64,000 bases of DNA from the NCBI GenBank assembly GCA_022818135.1, contig JAFMSR010000016.1, forward strand, positions 10,622,761-10,686,760. The letters are read 5' to 3'. The position numbers and the translations under genes were made by a program. Positions 35,767-47,816 of this stretch are shown here, piece by piece. Each line of letters starts with the position of its first letter. Position 1 is the stretch's first letter. The notes below the pieces were generated by a model that was not told the DNA's origin, did not search any database, and saw only the letters and a list, made by a program, of their open reading frames with translations. Source of the DNA: Saxidomus purpurata (Eukaryota; Mollusca; Bivalvia; Venerida; Veneridae).

Positions 35767-37237
35767 AACCTGAGAGTGACCGGCTTTAGAGTTTGTTATA
35801 CCCTTTCAAAATGGCTAAACTATATCATGATGTAAGTTTTATTCTATTTGACTTCTTCTTTGCTTATTTATCAGTGTATTACTGCGCATATTTCGTCGGA
35901 TTTTAGTCTTCCGAGAATGTGACATGAGTGGAGAGATATTGCCCATTACAAATAATCAATATTTTCCAGGTTCGCGCCAAATAAGTTTAACTACCCCTTT
36001 ACTATGACATTTGATTATAAGCGGAATGGCTGGGTTAAACTTGAATGTATTGTCTAAAAGGGGATTTATTTGGTAGGAGGTGCCACCCCATTAATTTCTA
36101 AACTATTTTAATTTTACGTGATAAATGAAGGGTAGAGCTACGGCAAATTCTGCCTAGATAGTTTTTCCCCTAACAACATTATGAGAGAAATGTTGGGGTC
36201 GGCCGTAGACGCCCCTTCAGGGCTAAGTGGCTCAGACCTTATAAACCCAGTTAAAGCTGAGTTTTATGCGAAAAAGAATAAAATAGGAAAAAGCATAAAA
36301 TATGTGAAAAAACATTTGATGCATAAAATTGTCGGCACATTTTTGAAACTTGAATATATAGAAGGAAAAGTAGAAGTTTTGTTTAGTATATATCAACGTA
36401 TAGCCGGTTTGAAAGAAAAAGGTTTTGCAGTTTGGTAGCCCTAGATATATTCATCTCCCAAAACGTTTAAGTGAGTTTTTAAAAAACAAATACTGATTCT
36501 TTTCATCAAAAAACACATTTGTTATGGGGGCAATGTAGCGCTCTTACGTGATATAGATGTTTTGCAGCCACCGGCAAACATCGAAATTTTGAAAAAAAAT
36601 CACAAAATGTGATGTGTAATTAATACCTATATAATGTTTAAAAACTTAATCTGTAAAATAGCGCCAAACTTCTGTCAGACATTTTGTTAAAGCCCCATTG
36701 AACACTTTTGATGAACTGCAACTTCATGAAGCATTATTTCAATGATATCCTATTTATGTAACTAAAAAGCATACGGTCAACATTGTTTCAGAAAAAATAG
36801 AACATGTGGTTCTTTCATTATTCTATGATTAAGTCATTATTCTATACACGACCAAACTTATCAAGGGACTTAAATTCTAATTGGTACGCGATGTTTTGTG
36901 TGGTTATTACCCACTATTTGTTGTATTTTCGGATACTTTTTGCTTTTTTTTTTTCGGACACTATTTTATTTTAATGAATCATCAAATCTTGTCAGGCTAA
37001 AACTTCAAATATACGCCAAAAATGACTTGCCGGTGTGAGTAATGTTTCAAACATTTCTATTAAAACCCAACGACGTTGTAACAACTGAAAAGTAGGTTTT
37101 AGACAGAATATATGTAAAGTATTGTGTATACATCAAATCTTCCTTTCAACTCCCTTTGACACAACAATATTTTGTCGTAAAAATAATTACCAGAAATCAT
37201 CAAAAGCACACCTGTGTTATTTGATTTCATTTTGATA
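35767..37237 (+). repeat. Segmental-unit block before the Penelope fragment
   Basis: This block is collinear with 54210-55680. It starts with a CAAAATGGCTAAACTATA stretch followed by GTAAGT and contains the 85-codon frame at 36181. No counterpart is seen in unit 1, where the inverted Penelope half lies instead. Confidence 0.7.
36181..36438 (+). CDS. Unrecognised 85-codon frame, broken in its paralogue
   Basis: The ATG-initiated frame reads MREMLGSAVDAPSGLSGSDL, then a lysine-rich stretch (KKNKIGKSIKYVKKHL), then IYQRIAGLKEKGFAVW. I do not recognise it. The paralogous copy at 54614-54880 has a 1-bp deletion and stops, so the frame is not maintained between units. It could be the end of an old transposon protein or a chance frame. 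No promoter or signal was seen. Confidence 0.2.
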   Translation: MREMLGSAVDAPSGLSGSDLINPVKAEFYAKKNKIGKSIKYVKKHLMHKIVGTFLKLEYIEGKVEVLFSIYQRIAGLKEKGFAVW

Positions 37238-37238
37238 T

Positions 37239-37656
37239 TGACATTATGCGCATTTTTTTCAAGTAAAAATCCAGCTGAATATGGTGTGTGTACAAAAGCG
37301 TAAAGGAAATAATAGCTTTTAACCCAAAACACCAAACTCTTCACGCTACCAGTATGAAATAATAACTTTCCAAATATTGATTTTCTTATTTGACTGGGAG
37401 AGTCAATTTAAGAAAAGAACAACTGCATGCAGGAGTTGCTTCCCTTCCACTGCCGAAATCTCTACCAACATCAACAACGACACAATCAACTATCATTTTA
37501 TCAGTCCGATTTTTTTATATCTAAAGCACCAACTTCAAATACTAATGCGGCATAATCATTAATTTAACACATTTAAATGAACAGCAACCCAAAATTGATT
37601 TTATAAAACTGTCACCAAAAATACACTATGTGCAGTAAGATGCGCATAATGTCACT
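37239..37656 (+). mobile_element. TTAA-targeting MITE, copy 3 (left end damaged)
   Basis: The right terminus GCGCATAATGTCACT is followed by TTAA (37657-37660). The left begins at TGACATTATGCGCAT with the first two bases and its TTAA lost. The body is nearly identical to 16738-17141. The paralogous site in unit 3 (about 55665) has no element. Confidence 0.85.
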
Positions 37657-37674
37657 TTAAGAATTGGAGGTATT

Positions 37675-37990
37675 TATTACTTCTGACCATGCTAGTATTA
37701 AATTTATATAATACTGTATCTGATACAAAGGTATCATTCCTTGCTGTGATGTGATCCTGGCTAAAAACAAAGATCTATACACAAATGCCCATGTCAAGAA
37801 TAGATAATGAATCCTTAAAGAATTAAAACAACGTTTTATTAATAGAAATTATCCAGAAAAAATATAGACCAAGCTTTTTAAAAAGCGTCTCTGTTACCTC
37901 AGGAAGAAGCGTTATCACACAACTAGAATTGAACTAAATTTTAATTAGATAAAAATATTCACATTCCATCAGTAACTAATACTTTAATTT
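37675..37990 (+). pseudogene. Penelope-like RT fragment
   Basis: TCTGACCATGCTAGTATTAA and ACTGTATCTGATACAAAGGT match the region after the RT catalytic box in the copy at 20870. The rest (GAATTAAAACAACGTTTTAT, AATTATCCAGAAAA) matches 21120-21170. There is an internal deletion and stops. Confidence 0.75.
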
Positions 37991-38128
37991 GAAGGAGATC
38001 GTCGAGTAGGTATTAAACAATGAAAGAAAGATGTTTTAAGCATAAATTATGTTGTATTGATGTATTTAAGGTAGAACAATATTTGTAATCTCAGCAATTC
38101 CAACGATGGCATATGCGGAATAATTTGT

Positions 38129-38331
38129 AAAATGACAGAAATCATCAGCATGAAATGTCGTAAGATACCTTTCGTTGTGATGCTGTTCAGCTTTTAAAAT
38201 GACAGAAATCATCAGCATGAAATGTCGGAAGGTACCTTTCGTTGTGATGCTGTTCAGTTTTTAAAATGACAGAAATCATCAGCATGAAATGTCGACAGGT
38301 ACCTTTTGTCACGATGCTGTTCAGATTTTTA
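38129..38331 (+). repeat. 67-bp tandem repeat, 3 copies
   Basis: AATGACAGAAATCATCAGCA starts at 38131, 38198 and 38265. Each unit ends GATGCTGTTCAG. The equivalent places in units 1-2 (21240-21350) and 3-4 (56370-56470) have shorter versions. Confidence 0.92.
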
Positions 38332-40317
38332 AATGTAAGGCTTATTATATTAAATAAGTCTAGTGACGGTAATTAAGTTAATGAGCATTAATAAAAGTGT
38401 AGAGACAGGAAGTGTCCTACATCGCCTCCCTATAAAGTGTTTAAAGTGAACTTAATACGAAAACAGAACACTTAGCTAATGATCAATTACGTAAATACGT
38501 TCAACGGGTCTTTGATAACTTGCTGTCGAGGCCACATTACTTCTATTTCACATTTGTTTGTTTCAAAGCCCTACAGATATATGTTTTATTTTAAAACCTT
38601 ACATCCAGTAAATTCGACTGCTACACACACTTTAGCATTTTCTATGAAAAGTCAAAACAATGTATTATCTTGAGTATATACGAATTTAAAGCTATTTTGT
38701 AGATGATTAAATAAGAGGAACTTGTTCAACACTTTTTCGTTGGTTCGAACGATGTTATCCTACAGAAAATCCTATAGCTTGACAATAAAATGCATTTTTC
38801 CGCCTAAATAAACAAAACGGTGAACATTGTATCGTCATGACATCAAGCACCAAAGACCCGTTGTAATTGCACTGGAAAAATTGAAACCTATCATTATCAT
38901 ATTTGATTCCATGATCCATATTTTTCTATAAAACGATTTTACTTTTCTGAACGAGTTTTGAACTTATTGGATGTTTTGTATTATAAAAGGCGCGTGTAGG
39001 CTCTTTCAACAAAATTTAGATGGTTAACCAACGCAACGATGTTTTAAGACAGCGAATACTACTAAAACTTACAAAACGATTTGCCAAAGTAACAAATATT
39101 CGATCTTCCGAGGTGAGGACACGAAGCCCCGAAAGATGACGACACGACGACACGACAAACTAGCATTCGTGTCCTCGTGTCTTATGGACGAAGGCAGGGA
39201 ACAAGAATTCCTATCCTTTATCGCTATTTCAAATGTTGCTAGATAAGAAGATAAGAAAAGCATTATTCTGACCAGAGTAACAGTTGATACTGTTGTCTGT
39301 ATTCGATAACATAAAGTATACCATTATAGATTAAAAGTCATTGAATAGTACTTAATAATACTTAAATATGTACCGTGTTTTTGGGCGTTTTTGGTGGGCA
39401 AAACCACATACTTAGGAATAGGATCTGTCTAACTGGATACTCTATAGAACGTATTTTTAAAAAGTCCATGGCTACAAGTATATAATAATTGGTTATAGGG
39501 ATCCTGTTGTATACTTGTATGATATAGCATTCAAGGTTGGTCCTTATAAATTGAACTGTTGCAAAGTATCGTCATAAAGAAGCCATCTTCAATCAAATAT
39601 CAGGAAATATGTCCTAACTGATGGAGATTCAGTTATCATTGCAGAACTTCAAACATAAAGTTTTAACGACATTCTGTTTCGTGTAATGACATTTTGTTGC
39701 ACAGATTCTTTCTGAAATCACAACGCAATAATTCGGTATGAAAGATTACAAACTTCAAATTACTTACTCAGAAACCAAACTCTTATTTACAATCAGTAGA
39801 AACACGTTCACGAAACATTAAATTTATGATGTGTGGTTCAACAAAGACCAAAAAGTGTAGGTCTTTGGATTCAACCTTTTCATTTTAAACATATGTATTC
39901 GTGTATTGTAAAGCATTGTAAAAACTGAACTGGAAGCTATAAGCAGCTTATAGAAGTTCTATCCACAGTATACTATATGTCGGTAGAAGATTTTCAGCTT
40001 TTTAAAGCCAACATGATCAGTATGACGTCTTATTAGATACATCGAGATATTTTAGGTTAGTCTTTATTTCATGTGTATTTCGACTGGTTTGAGAGGGCGT
40101 ACCCTTTAGAATGTATTAATTATGTCTCCCACCACTATGTGGTGTGGCGATATATTGATTTTGTGCTGTCTGTCTGTCATCCGGTGGAGATATGTTGATT
40201 TGTGATGTGTCAGTCTGCATGTCTGTCACAAAGTTTGTCCGGACTGCTTCTCTGATACCCCTTGCTAGATTTTAATAAAACTTAGCAGAAAGCAGTATGA
40301 AGTTTAGTTGTGCATAT
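38332..40317 (+). repeat. Segmental-unit flank, unit 3
   Basis: This is collinear with 21350-23330 and 56460-58400, including block S1 at 39890-40060. No gene is supported. Confidence 0.75.
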
Positions 40318-40319
40318 TA

Positions 40320-40573
40320 CACTTAACCGATATTAGAAACGAAAAGATTTCCCCTGTTGAACATTTTTATCTGAATGACGCTATTGTTTTTATTTCTATT
40401 TTTATTTTTTTATTTTCTATTTAAGTCATTTTTTGCGATGAATTATTGAAACTTTTACAAGAATTCAATTTTAAATTGTTTTTGTTGTGTATGAAATTTG
40501 TATAAATTTGAAACACGATAACACTGTTAAAATAAATATTTTGCCACTTTTGCGTTTCTAAACCTGTTGAGTG
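40320..40573. mobile_element. 254-bp MITE with TA duplication
   Basis: The left end CACTTAACCGATATTAGAAA and right end (reverse complemented) CACTCAACAGGTTTAGAAAC form inverted repeats of about 25 bp. TA flanks at 40318-40319 and 40574-40575. Removing the element and one TA gives GCATATTATAATTTGGG, exactly the empty site at 4354 in unit 1. This fits Tc1/mariner-type targeting. Confidence 0.9.
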
Positions 40574-40738
40574 TATAATTTGGGGTCATTAGCTCAAATC
40601 TCAAGGTCACACGGACCTGAAAACCGAAAATCTTGTCCACGCTTTATGTAAAACCCCTTGATAGATTTCCATAAAACTTTGCAGGAAGCATCAGTATGAA
40701 GTCTAGTTGTGCATATCATAGTTTAGGGTCACAAGATC

Positions 40739-40754
40739 AAATGCCAATGCCATC
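40739..40754 (+). repeat. Target-site duplication of LINE B, left
   Basis: AAATGCCAATGCCATC here is identical to 47306-47321 after the poly-A tail. Confidence 0.93.
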
Positions 40755-41092
40755 GAAAAAGGTCAAGGTCGAACTGAGGTGAATGTACACGCACGTCAGC
40801 GCTCTTCGAAAAAATGGAATAAATAATATATTTCGTGTAGAAAATTTACTTTTTTCTAGTTCAAACTGTATACAATTGAAACTGGATACTTTTGGGAAAA
40901 AAAATGAGGGCTTAAAATTGTGAGCATTCTGTTTAAAATGGAAATATATACGTTCTAAAGACGGTGAACAGTTGTCAAAACCGGTTTGGGCGTGTCACGT
41001 GGACATTTATTGAGGAATAAGCCACATAAAGTTTACACGGTTGTATATTCGTAAACACATATTTTTCAATAAAAGCAATAGCTAAGTTAAAA

Positions 41093-42127
41093 ATGGACAA
41101 GAAAAAGAACGAAAAGAAAGCAACAACAGCAAGGGGTAACCGAGGAAAGGCAACAAGTGTAAGCGAGGGTGCCCCGGCGGAATTAGAAACCTCGCAAGTT
41201 AAGATTGACAGCATGTTGCCGCAGATCAGTAAAGAAGAACATGAAGAACATTCAATCGACGATCTTCTAAAGCTATTTGACGCTATGGACAAGAAAATCT
41301 GTAAGTTGGCTTCAAAAGATTTTATAGAAAAGAACATGAAAAAGTTAGCTAAAGAAGATTTTGTTAACGAAAAACTGTCATTACTCAGAAATGAATTAAG
41401 TTCTGAAATTAAAGTAGAACTCGACAAGGTGAGAGATCAGGTTCAAAAGGTAAAAGAAAAACTCGTAGATTCGATCCATGAAGTCGAAGATCTGAGAAAT
41501 GCCCAAGGGGCTGTCCAAGTAAAGCTTGAAGAAATAGCAGAAGAGAACATCAAAATTAGCAAACAAAACGAGGAACTAAGAGAAAACGTCAAAGAGAGAG
41601 ATTTTCGTTTGAAAATGCATGATAAATATATAAATGATCTTGAACAATATACAAGAAAGAATAGCATTCGGATTTATGGGCTTGACGACAAATTTAGAAA
41701 TGAAAGTGTTGAAACCACAATCAAAATGGTGATAAAGACACTCAATTCAAAGCTCGATGCAAAACTTCTACCGTCAGATATAGACATAGCACACAGACTT
41801 GGAAAGTTTGATGTCAAGGCAAACAGGCCTGTTATTTGTAAGTTTGTCTCCCGTGTTACAAAAATAAGGATAATAAAGGCACGTAGACAGCTTAAAGGTA
41901 CTCAAATAGTCATCAGAGAAGACCTCACAACAAAAAATGCTAAATTACTGGAAACTTTATCAACACGCGAGGAAATTTCAAATGTCTGGTCGGACGACGG
42001 AAAGATAATAGGGCTTCTTCTAAATGGGACTAAAATGCGCTTTGACATCACTACGGACATCTCGCAGTCGCTCATTCCAAAAGATGAACTCACCAAGTTG
42101 CTTGCAGCAAAGAAAACGAGCACATAA
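41093..42127 (+). CDS. LINE B ORF1 protein (coiled-coil RNA-binding)
   Basis: 344 residues, similar in length to L1 ORF1p. A lysine-rich N-terminus (MDKKKNEKK) is followed by a long coiled coil at about 55-185 (KLASKDFIEKN, ELDKVRDQVQKVKEKL). An RRM-like part follows at about 195-275, beginning EQYTRKNSIRIYGLDD and including DIDIAHRLGKF. A C-terminal part carries VIREDLTTKNAKLL. ORF1 proteins bind the element's RNA, trimerise through the coiled coil and accompany it into the nucleus. The frame is intact. Minus-strand frames over the same span are shadows. Confidence 0.9.
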   Translation: MDKKKNEKKATTARGNRGKATSVSEGAPAELETSQVKIDSMLPQISKEEHEEHSIDDLLKLFDAMDKKICKLASKDFIEKNMKKLAKEDFVNEKLSLLRNELSSEIKVELDKVRDQVQKVKEKLVDSIHEVEDLRNAQGAVQVKLEEIAEENIKISKQNEELRENVKERDFRLKMHDKYINDLEQYTRKNSIRIYGLDDKFRNESVETTIKMVIKTLNSKLDAKLLPSDIDIAHRLGKFDVKANRPVICKFVSRVTKIRIIKARRQLKGTQIVIREDLTTKNAKLLETLSTREEISNVWSDDGKIIGLLLNGTKMRFDITTDISQSLIPKDELTKLLAAKKTST

Positions 42128-42974
42128 ATTGTGTTTTTCTACCACGTGTTAATGTTTACATCGCGTGTTTGTAAATAATAACTTTGCGTGCTCATTGGTT
42201 AATGCACAGGGCATGACACTCATGTGACTTGTAATCAAGTTTCAGATTGGTGTAAATGTGACACGTGGTCTATGCAGTTTATAAAATGAACTCTGATTGG
42301 TCAACCTGTGTACGGAATTAGAAACATTAGCTGTCATCTTTATAAACATGTATTTTATATTTATGATATTAATAATTGAAGATTTAAATGAGATAGTGTG
42401 ATTCTCAGGTAATAGAACATAGGTAGGTCGGCCAAATAGTGTCCGAACTAAAAGCGCACAAGTTTTTGAGTGACATTTCGTCATTTAAAGCAGGTATAGA
42501 ACTAAATCACATGCGTTAAATCAATATTTCGGATGTTGCTATTTTCGGATGTTTGATATGCTGTTTTAGATAGTGCAGCGCTGATTATTTTCCTCCGTTA
42601 TGTTGGAGGATGCATCATGAATATTTCTTAGGATAGTAACACTCAGTTGATCCCCGATGACTACTACATATATACTGTGTAACGCGGCATTGATATCCAT
42701 GCTGAAACTGCAATTTTATTTTATTTTTTCTTCTTAAATTGCTTTCAATAAGTCACATGGCAGGCTAGTTAACTGTTTGCCCAACGTATTAATTAAGTAT
42801 ATATTTCTGTTCATTTTAAACAGAACAAGCATTCAAGATGCTGAATTCCTTTTTCTATTCCTTTATTCTTCTGCATTTTCTCTGTATAAAGGTGGTGGGG
42901 TCATATGTTGTAACAAGTGGATCTAATAAGAACTTTAAAGCACTGCATCTACACAATGGATTCACTAAAATTCA
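42128..42974 (+). other. LINE B inter-ORF spacer
   Basis: These 847 bp separate ORF1 and ORF2, with stops in all frames. Near the 3' end an 8-codon upstream frame (ATG at 42956, stop at 42980-42982) overlaps the ORF2 start at 42975 in another frame. A spacer of similar size (about 5860-6715) lies in LINE A. Confidence 0.75.
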
Positions 42975-45900
42975 ATGAATGAGTTGATAACCTTTGCTTC
43001 AATGAACGTGCAGGGTCTTGGCGACAAACAAAAAAGAAAAGATGTGTTGAATTACTTGAAAGCAAAGAAATACAGTGTATACTTTTTACAAGACACACAT
43101 TTTACAGAGAAAGATAATAGCTATATTAGAAGCCAGTGGGGTTTTGAATGTTTTTTTAACAACAACAATAGTTCTTCTAGAGGTGTAGCCATTCTTATTA
43201 ACAATAATTTTGATTTTCAATTTGTAAGCACTGAGAAGTATTTTAATGGTAATCTACTTATATTACAATGTAAGATTAACAGCAAAAAATTCTCACTCTT
43301 TTGTCTATATGGTCCAAATAAAGATGAGCCAGAATTTTACAGATTTTTATACCAAAAGATTATTTCACAGGAGAGTTACTGTATAATTGGGGGCGACTTT
43401 AACTTAGTGATTAACCCAGATATAGATTGTTTGAATTATTTACATGTCAATAATCCAAATGCAAGAAATGAGGTACTACAGATGTTGATAGAATGTGATC
43501 TGATAGACTGCTGGCGTGAACAACATTTAGAATTACAACAGTATACTTGGTTAAAGAAGAACCCTTTCAAAAGAGCACGTCTAGATTTCTTTTTAATCTC
43601 AAGCCGTCTTTTTACAGAGGTTAATGATTCACTTATACTTCCTGGGTACCGAACAGATCATTCTTTGATAGTTATGAATATTCAGCTTGATAAATTCAAA
43701 AAGGGTTCAAGTTACTGGAAATTTAATGATTCTCTCTTAAAAGACAAACAGTATGTTACTCAGGTTAAACAGCTCATAACTCTAATTAAAATTCAATATT
43801 CCTCAAACAATCAAGACATGAACATACCCTTTGAAAATATTTCAAATAAAGATGTTAAGTTTACAATAAATGACCAATTATTCTTTGATACACTATTAAT
43901 GGAGATCAGGGGTAAAACAATTGCTTACTCAACTCACAAAAAACAACAAGAGGATAAAAAGGAGACAGAATTGCAGAAAGTAGTAGAGGCTTTACAAAAT
44001 TCCCAAAATATTAATATAGACCTTTTTGAACAAAAACAAGCAGAATTACAAGAATTTAGGAAAAAGAAGCTAGAAGGGTCACTGGTCCGATCCCGAGCAA
44101 AATGGATACTTGAGGGGGAGAAACTAAGTAGATACTTTCGCAATCTTGAAAACCGCAATTTTGTTTCTAAAGTTATGAACAGGTTATATTCAAAGACGGG
44201 AAATTTACTTCAAAACCAAGACTCCATTCTAAATGAAACTTATAAACATTATAAAACCCTATATGCTCAAAATGAAACTGAAGAAATAGATTTAAATGCA
44301 ACATTCAGTAATGCAAATATCCCAAAATTGTCTGAAGAAGAAAAACAGCAGTTAGAAGGCAATTTGACCTATAGAGAGATGCTTGACAGTCTGAAGAAAA
44401 TGCGAAATTATTCCGCTCCTGGAAATTCTGGTTTTACAGTATCTTTCTATAAATTCTTTTGGTCAGATATTGGTCACTTTTTAGTTCGATCTATTAACTA
44501 TGGTTTTGTCAAAGGAGAATTATCCATCTCTCAGAAACAAGGGGTCATAACATGTATCCCAAAAGGAGACAAAGACAAGGCATATCTTAAGAATTGGCGT
44601 CCAATCTCACTTTTAAATGTAGGATATAAAATTGCTTCGGCAAGCATAGCTAACAGAATGAAAAGGGTGTTAAACTCAATAATTAGTGAAGATCAGAATG
44701 GTTTTATATCGGGTAGATTTATTGGAGATAATGTTCGACTTATATATGATGTTATGTTTTATGCTGAGAAAAATAACATTCCAGGCATGTTATTGCTACT
44801 GGACTTTCAAACAGCTTTTGATTCTGTTTCCTGGAAATTTATTTCAAATGTTCTTCATTTCTTAAATTTTGGGGACAATTTTGTGCATTGGATTCAGCTA
44901 TTTTACAGAAATATTCAGTCCAGTGTCGTTATTAATGGTCACTTATCAGACTGGTTCTTTATACATAAAGGTTGTCGTCAAGGTGATCCATTATCTCCGT
45001 ATCTCTTTCTTGTGTGCGCCGAGATCCTAGCACTATTGTTAAAGAACAATAATAATATAAAAGGTATATCCATTAATAGACTTGAATTCCTCCTTTCTCA
45101 ATATGCTGACGATACAACACTTATGTTAGATGGTACAGAAAGATCATTGTATAACACTTTCAAGGTTTTAAAATTTTATGCTAAAATATCTGGTCTTAAA
45201 ATTAATGTTGACAAGACTAAGGCAGTATGGATTGGTTCCAAAAGAAATTGCAATGAGGTTATATGCCCAGAACTTGGTTTACATTGGGAAAATGGTGTTT
45301 TTAAATTACTAGGAGTAAACTTCACTGTTAAAATGGATGAAATTACTGATTTATTAACTATAAACCTAAAATAAGAGAAATTAAGTTACTTCTTTCCAGC
45401 TGGTCAAAAAGAATATTGACCCCAATTGGTAAAAACACAGTGATAAAAACACTAGCACTATCAAAAATCAATCACTTAATAATTGGTCTTCCAAGCCCTA
45501 AAAAAGAAACAATAAAAGACCTGCAGAAAATATTTTTTAATTTTCTTTGGAATGATGGCCCAGATAAAATTAAAAGGGAAGTAATAACACAAGATTTTGA
45601 AAATGGAGGACTTAGGGTAACTGATATAGAAAATTTTAATATAGCTTTGAAGTTGACTTGGCTGAGAAGGTATGCTAAGAGAGATTCAAAATATTTTGAA
45701 CTAGTGAAAGAACTTTGTCCTTTTATCACCAAATTTGGAAAATATGGAAATGAATTCTTGAAACAAAAAACAAATTTGATTCAAAATGATTTTTGGAGAG
45801 ATACTTGGAAGGGCGTTATAACCCTTATTGAAAGGAAAAAGATCTCTACTTGGCATGAGTTCTTATCTGAACCTGTATGGTACAATTCTAAATTTAAAAT

Positions 45901-46768
45901 TGGTGGAAAAGCTTTTGCAGATCACTCCATTTTAGATAAAGGTGTTTTCCTGGTTAATGACTTTATGAAAACTAATGGAAATTTCTACTCTTTTCCAGAA
46001 TTTCAGGAAATACATAATGCAAGAACTAATTTTTTGCAATACAATAATATAATATTCGCTTTGCGTAAATACTTAGATAACCTTCATATACCTCACAGAG
46101 GGATAAATGAACCTAAACCCTTACAACCGTTACCCATTGAAATAATAAATTCTGGACATAAAGGATGCAGGAAAATTTATGATACCTTAAATAGTAAAAG
46201 TTCTCAGCCTACATCACATCATAAATGGTCAAAAGTCCTTAACATACCATATAACAATTGGAAAAATATATATAAATTACCTTTTAGGTGTACTAAAGAT
46301 ACAAAACTACAGTGGTTTCAGTTCAGAATAAACCATAGAATCTTGGGGACAAATAGTCTCTTACAGAAAATGGGTATGGCAAATAGTAATTTATGTACCT
46401 TCTGTAATCAAGAAATAGAATCCATTGTACATTTATTCTGGGAATGTGACATCATAAAAGATTTCTGGACAAATGTTCAGGTATGGATTAATAGAACATG
46501 TAATGAAAGTATTGTAGATTTTTCAGGCACCAATATTCTGTTTGGTAATGTATCATTCCAGCCAACTTTGAATACCATAGTTATGACTGCAAAGTTGTAT
46601 GTATATCATTGCAAGTTAAATTCAAATCTGCCAGTATTGAGTGTTCTAAAAAAGAAAATTTCTTTACTGTTCCATGCTGAAAAAATAAATGCAATAAAGT
46701 CATTTACTATTGATAAGTTTAATAAAATGTGGAGACCATTTGCAGTGCTTGCCAACACAAATTTGTAA
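42975..46768 (+). CDS. LINE B ORF2 protein (endonuclease-reverse transcriptase), one frameshift
   Basis: The first frame (42975-45374) carries an apurinic-type endonuclease with Asn11 (MNVQG), LQDTHF at 38-43 (Asp where L1 usually has Glu), LYGPN, GGDFNLV, RLDFFLIS and TDHSLI. The RT follows with APGNSGF, IPKGDKD, RPISLL, LLDFQTAFDSVSW, GCRQGDPLSPYLF and YADD (710-713). The second frame, open from about 45362 to 46768, continues with ILTPIGKNTVIKTL and ends with a zinc knuckle CTFCNQEIESIVHLFWEC. One missing A in an A-run at 45368-45371 explains the shift, and no other break is seen. Expected length is about 1,264 residues, close to L1 ORF2. Confidence 0.9.
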
Positions 46769-47305
46769 AGATGTTGAGTGAAATTATTTTTAAGTAGATC
46801 CACTTGTCTCAAACTTATAACACCTTATCCCCCCACCATATCCATAGGTGCATTTTTCCACCCAGATTGCTTTGATCTTTTGATATTTTCCCCTTTACTT
46901 TTCTAACAAAATAACTCCCAAGTCTAAGTATTATAGATATAACCATTAGTACTGCAGTATTATTGATACATATAGGTTTTAAGGGAGGTAACTCAATCAA
47001 ATTTATTGCATCTAGTTTAGAGCAGTTGTCTTTCTTAGATCTGTACCACTGTACAGTTCATTCAGTTAAAATCGTGGTATATCACCTTTTGTATATGTTA
47101 TAATGTGTTCACGTAAATCCAGTATGTAACTGACATAGTATCCTAAATGAACTGTAAGTCTTTTGCTAAACAAGTACCATTATCGAGTAAATACCTCCCT
47201 GTAAGTGTAATATACTATGAGTACCTTTACATATTATACTATGCTAATGTGTTTAAAATCATGTATGAATGTAAGATGAGAACTAAAATAAATTATAAAA
47301 AAAAA

Positions 47306-47321
47306 AAATGCCAATGCCATC
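47306..47321 (+). repeat. Target-site duplication of LINE B, right
   Basis: A perfect copy of 40739-40754, directly after the A tail. Confidence 0.93.
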
Positions 47322-47660
47322 AAGGCGCAAACATAAAATTCACTGAACGGTTAATCATTGTCTAAAATGCGATAATTACAGATTCGTACGAATTTAGGAC
47401 TGAATACGAGTATACGTTATTTAACCGTCGCCAATGTAAATGAAGTCACCAATCAAAATCGACGTTACAACGAAAGTGCGTTCGAAATTGTTATTGAGCT
47501 ATATTTTAGCAAACAAGAACCTAGATTTTCGCAGCTGGTCCAAGAATAAATTTACATCAAATTTGACATAAAAACTACTGTATTTAAAACTTTTATCAGA
47601 ATATATACCTGCAAAATTACTTATATAGTCTATATAAAAAATATAATTTAGTTCAAAATG
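47322..47660 (+). repeat. Segmental-unit block S3, unit 3
   Basis: This is the same block as 4934-5290 and 23781-24130. It passes into the C1q promoter within about 100 bp, without the distal CACGTG block. Confidence 0.75.
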
Positions 47661-47816
47661 TAATCAGTGCATGACATCATGAAAAGTAAACATGAATCAC
47701 AAAATAAACAATAGTCAATATACACATTGTTGCCTTAGCTACGTTAGAAGATAATTACTCTTTTTTTTAAACGACTGATTGACAATAACAGTTACATGTA
47801 CTGCTGAAAAAAAATG

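Larger units (their letters stand above)
40755..47305 (+). mobile_element. Full-length L1/Tx1-type LINE (LINE B)
   Basis: The 16-bp duplication AAATGCCAATGCCATC on both sides fixes the ends. Contents are a 338-bp 5' UTR, ORF1 (41093-42127), an 847-bp spacer, ORF2 (42975-46768, one frameshift), and a 3' UTR with AATAAA (47287-47292) and a poly-A tail. Joined across the element, the flanks give the uninterrupted unit sequence leading into block S3. The perfect duplication and near-intact frames indicate a recent insertion. Confidence 0.95.

Noticed and set aside
45340..45416. Programmed frameshift in LINE B ORF2
   Set aside because: No canonical slippery heptamer; a single missing A in an A-run explains it, and LINE A is continuous in one frame here.
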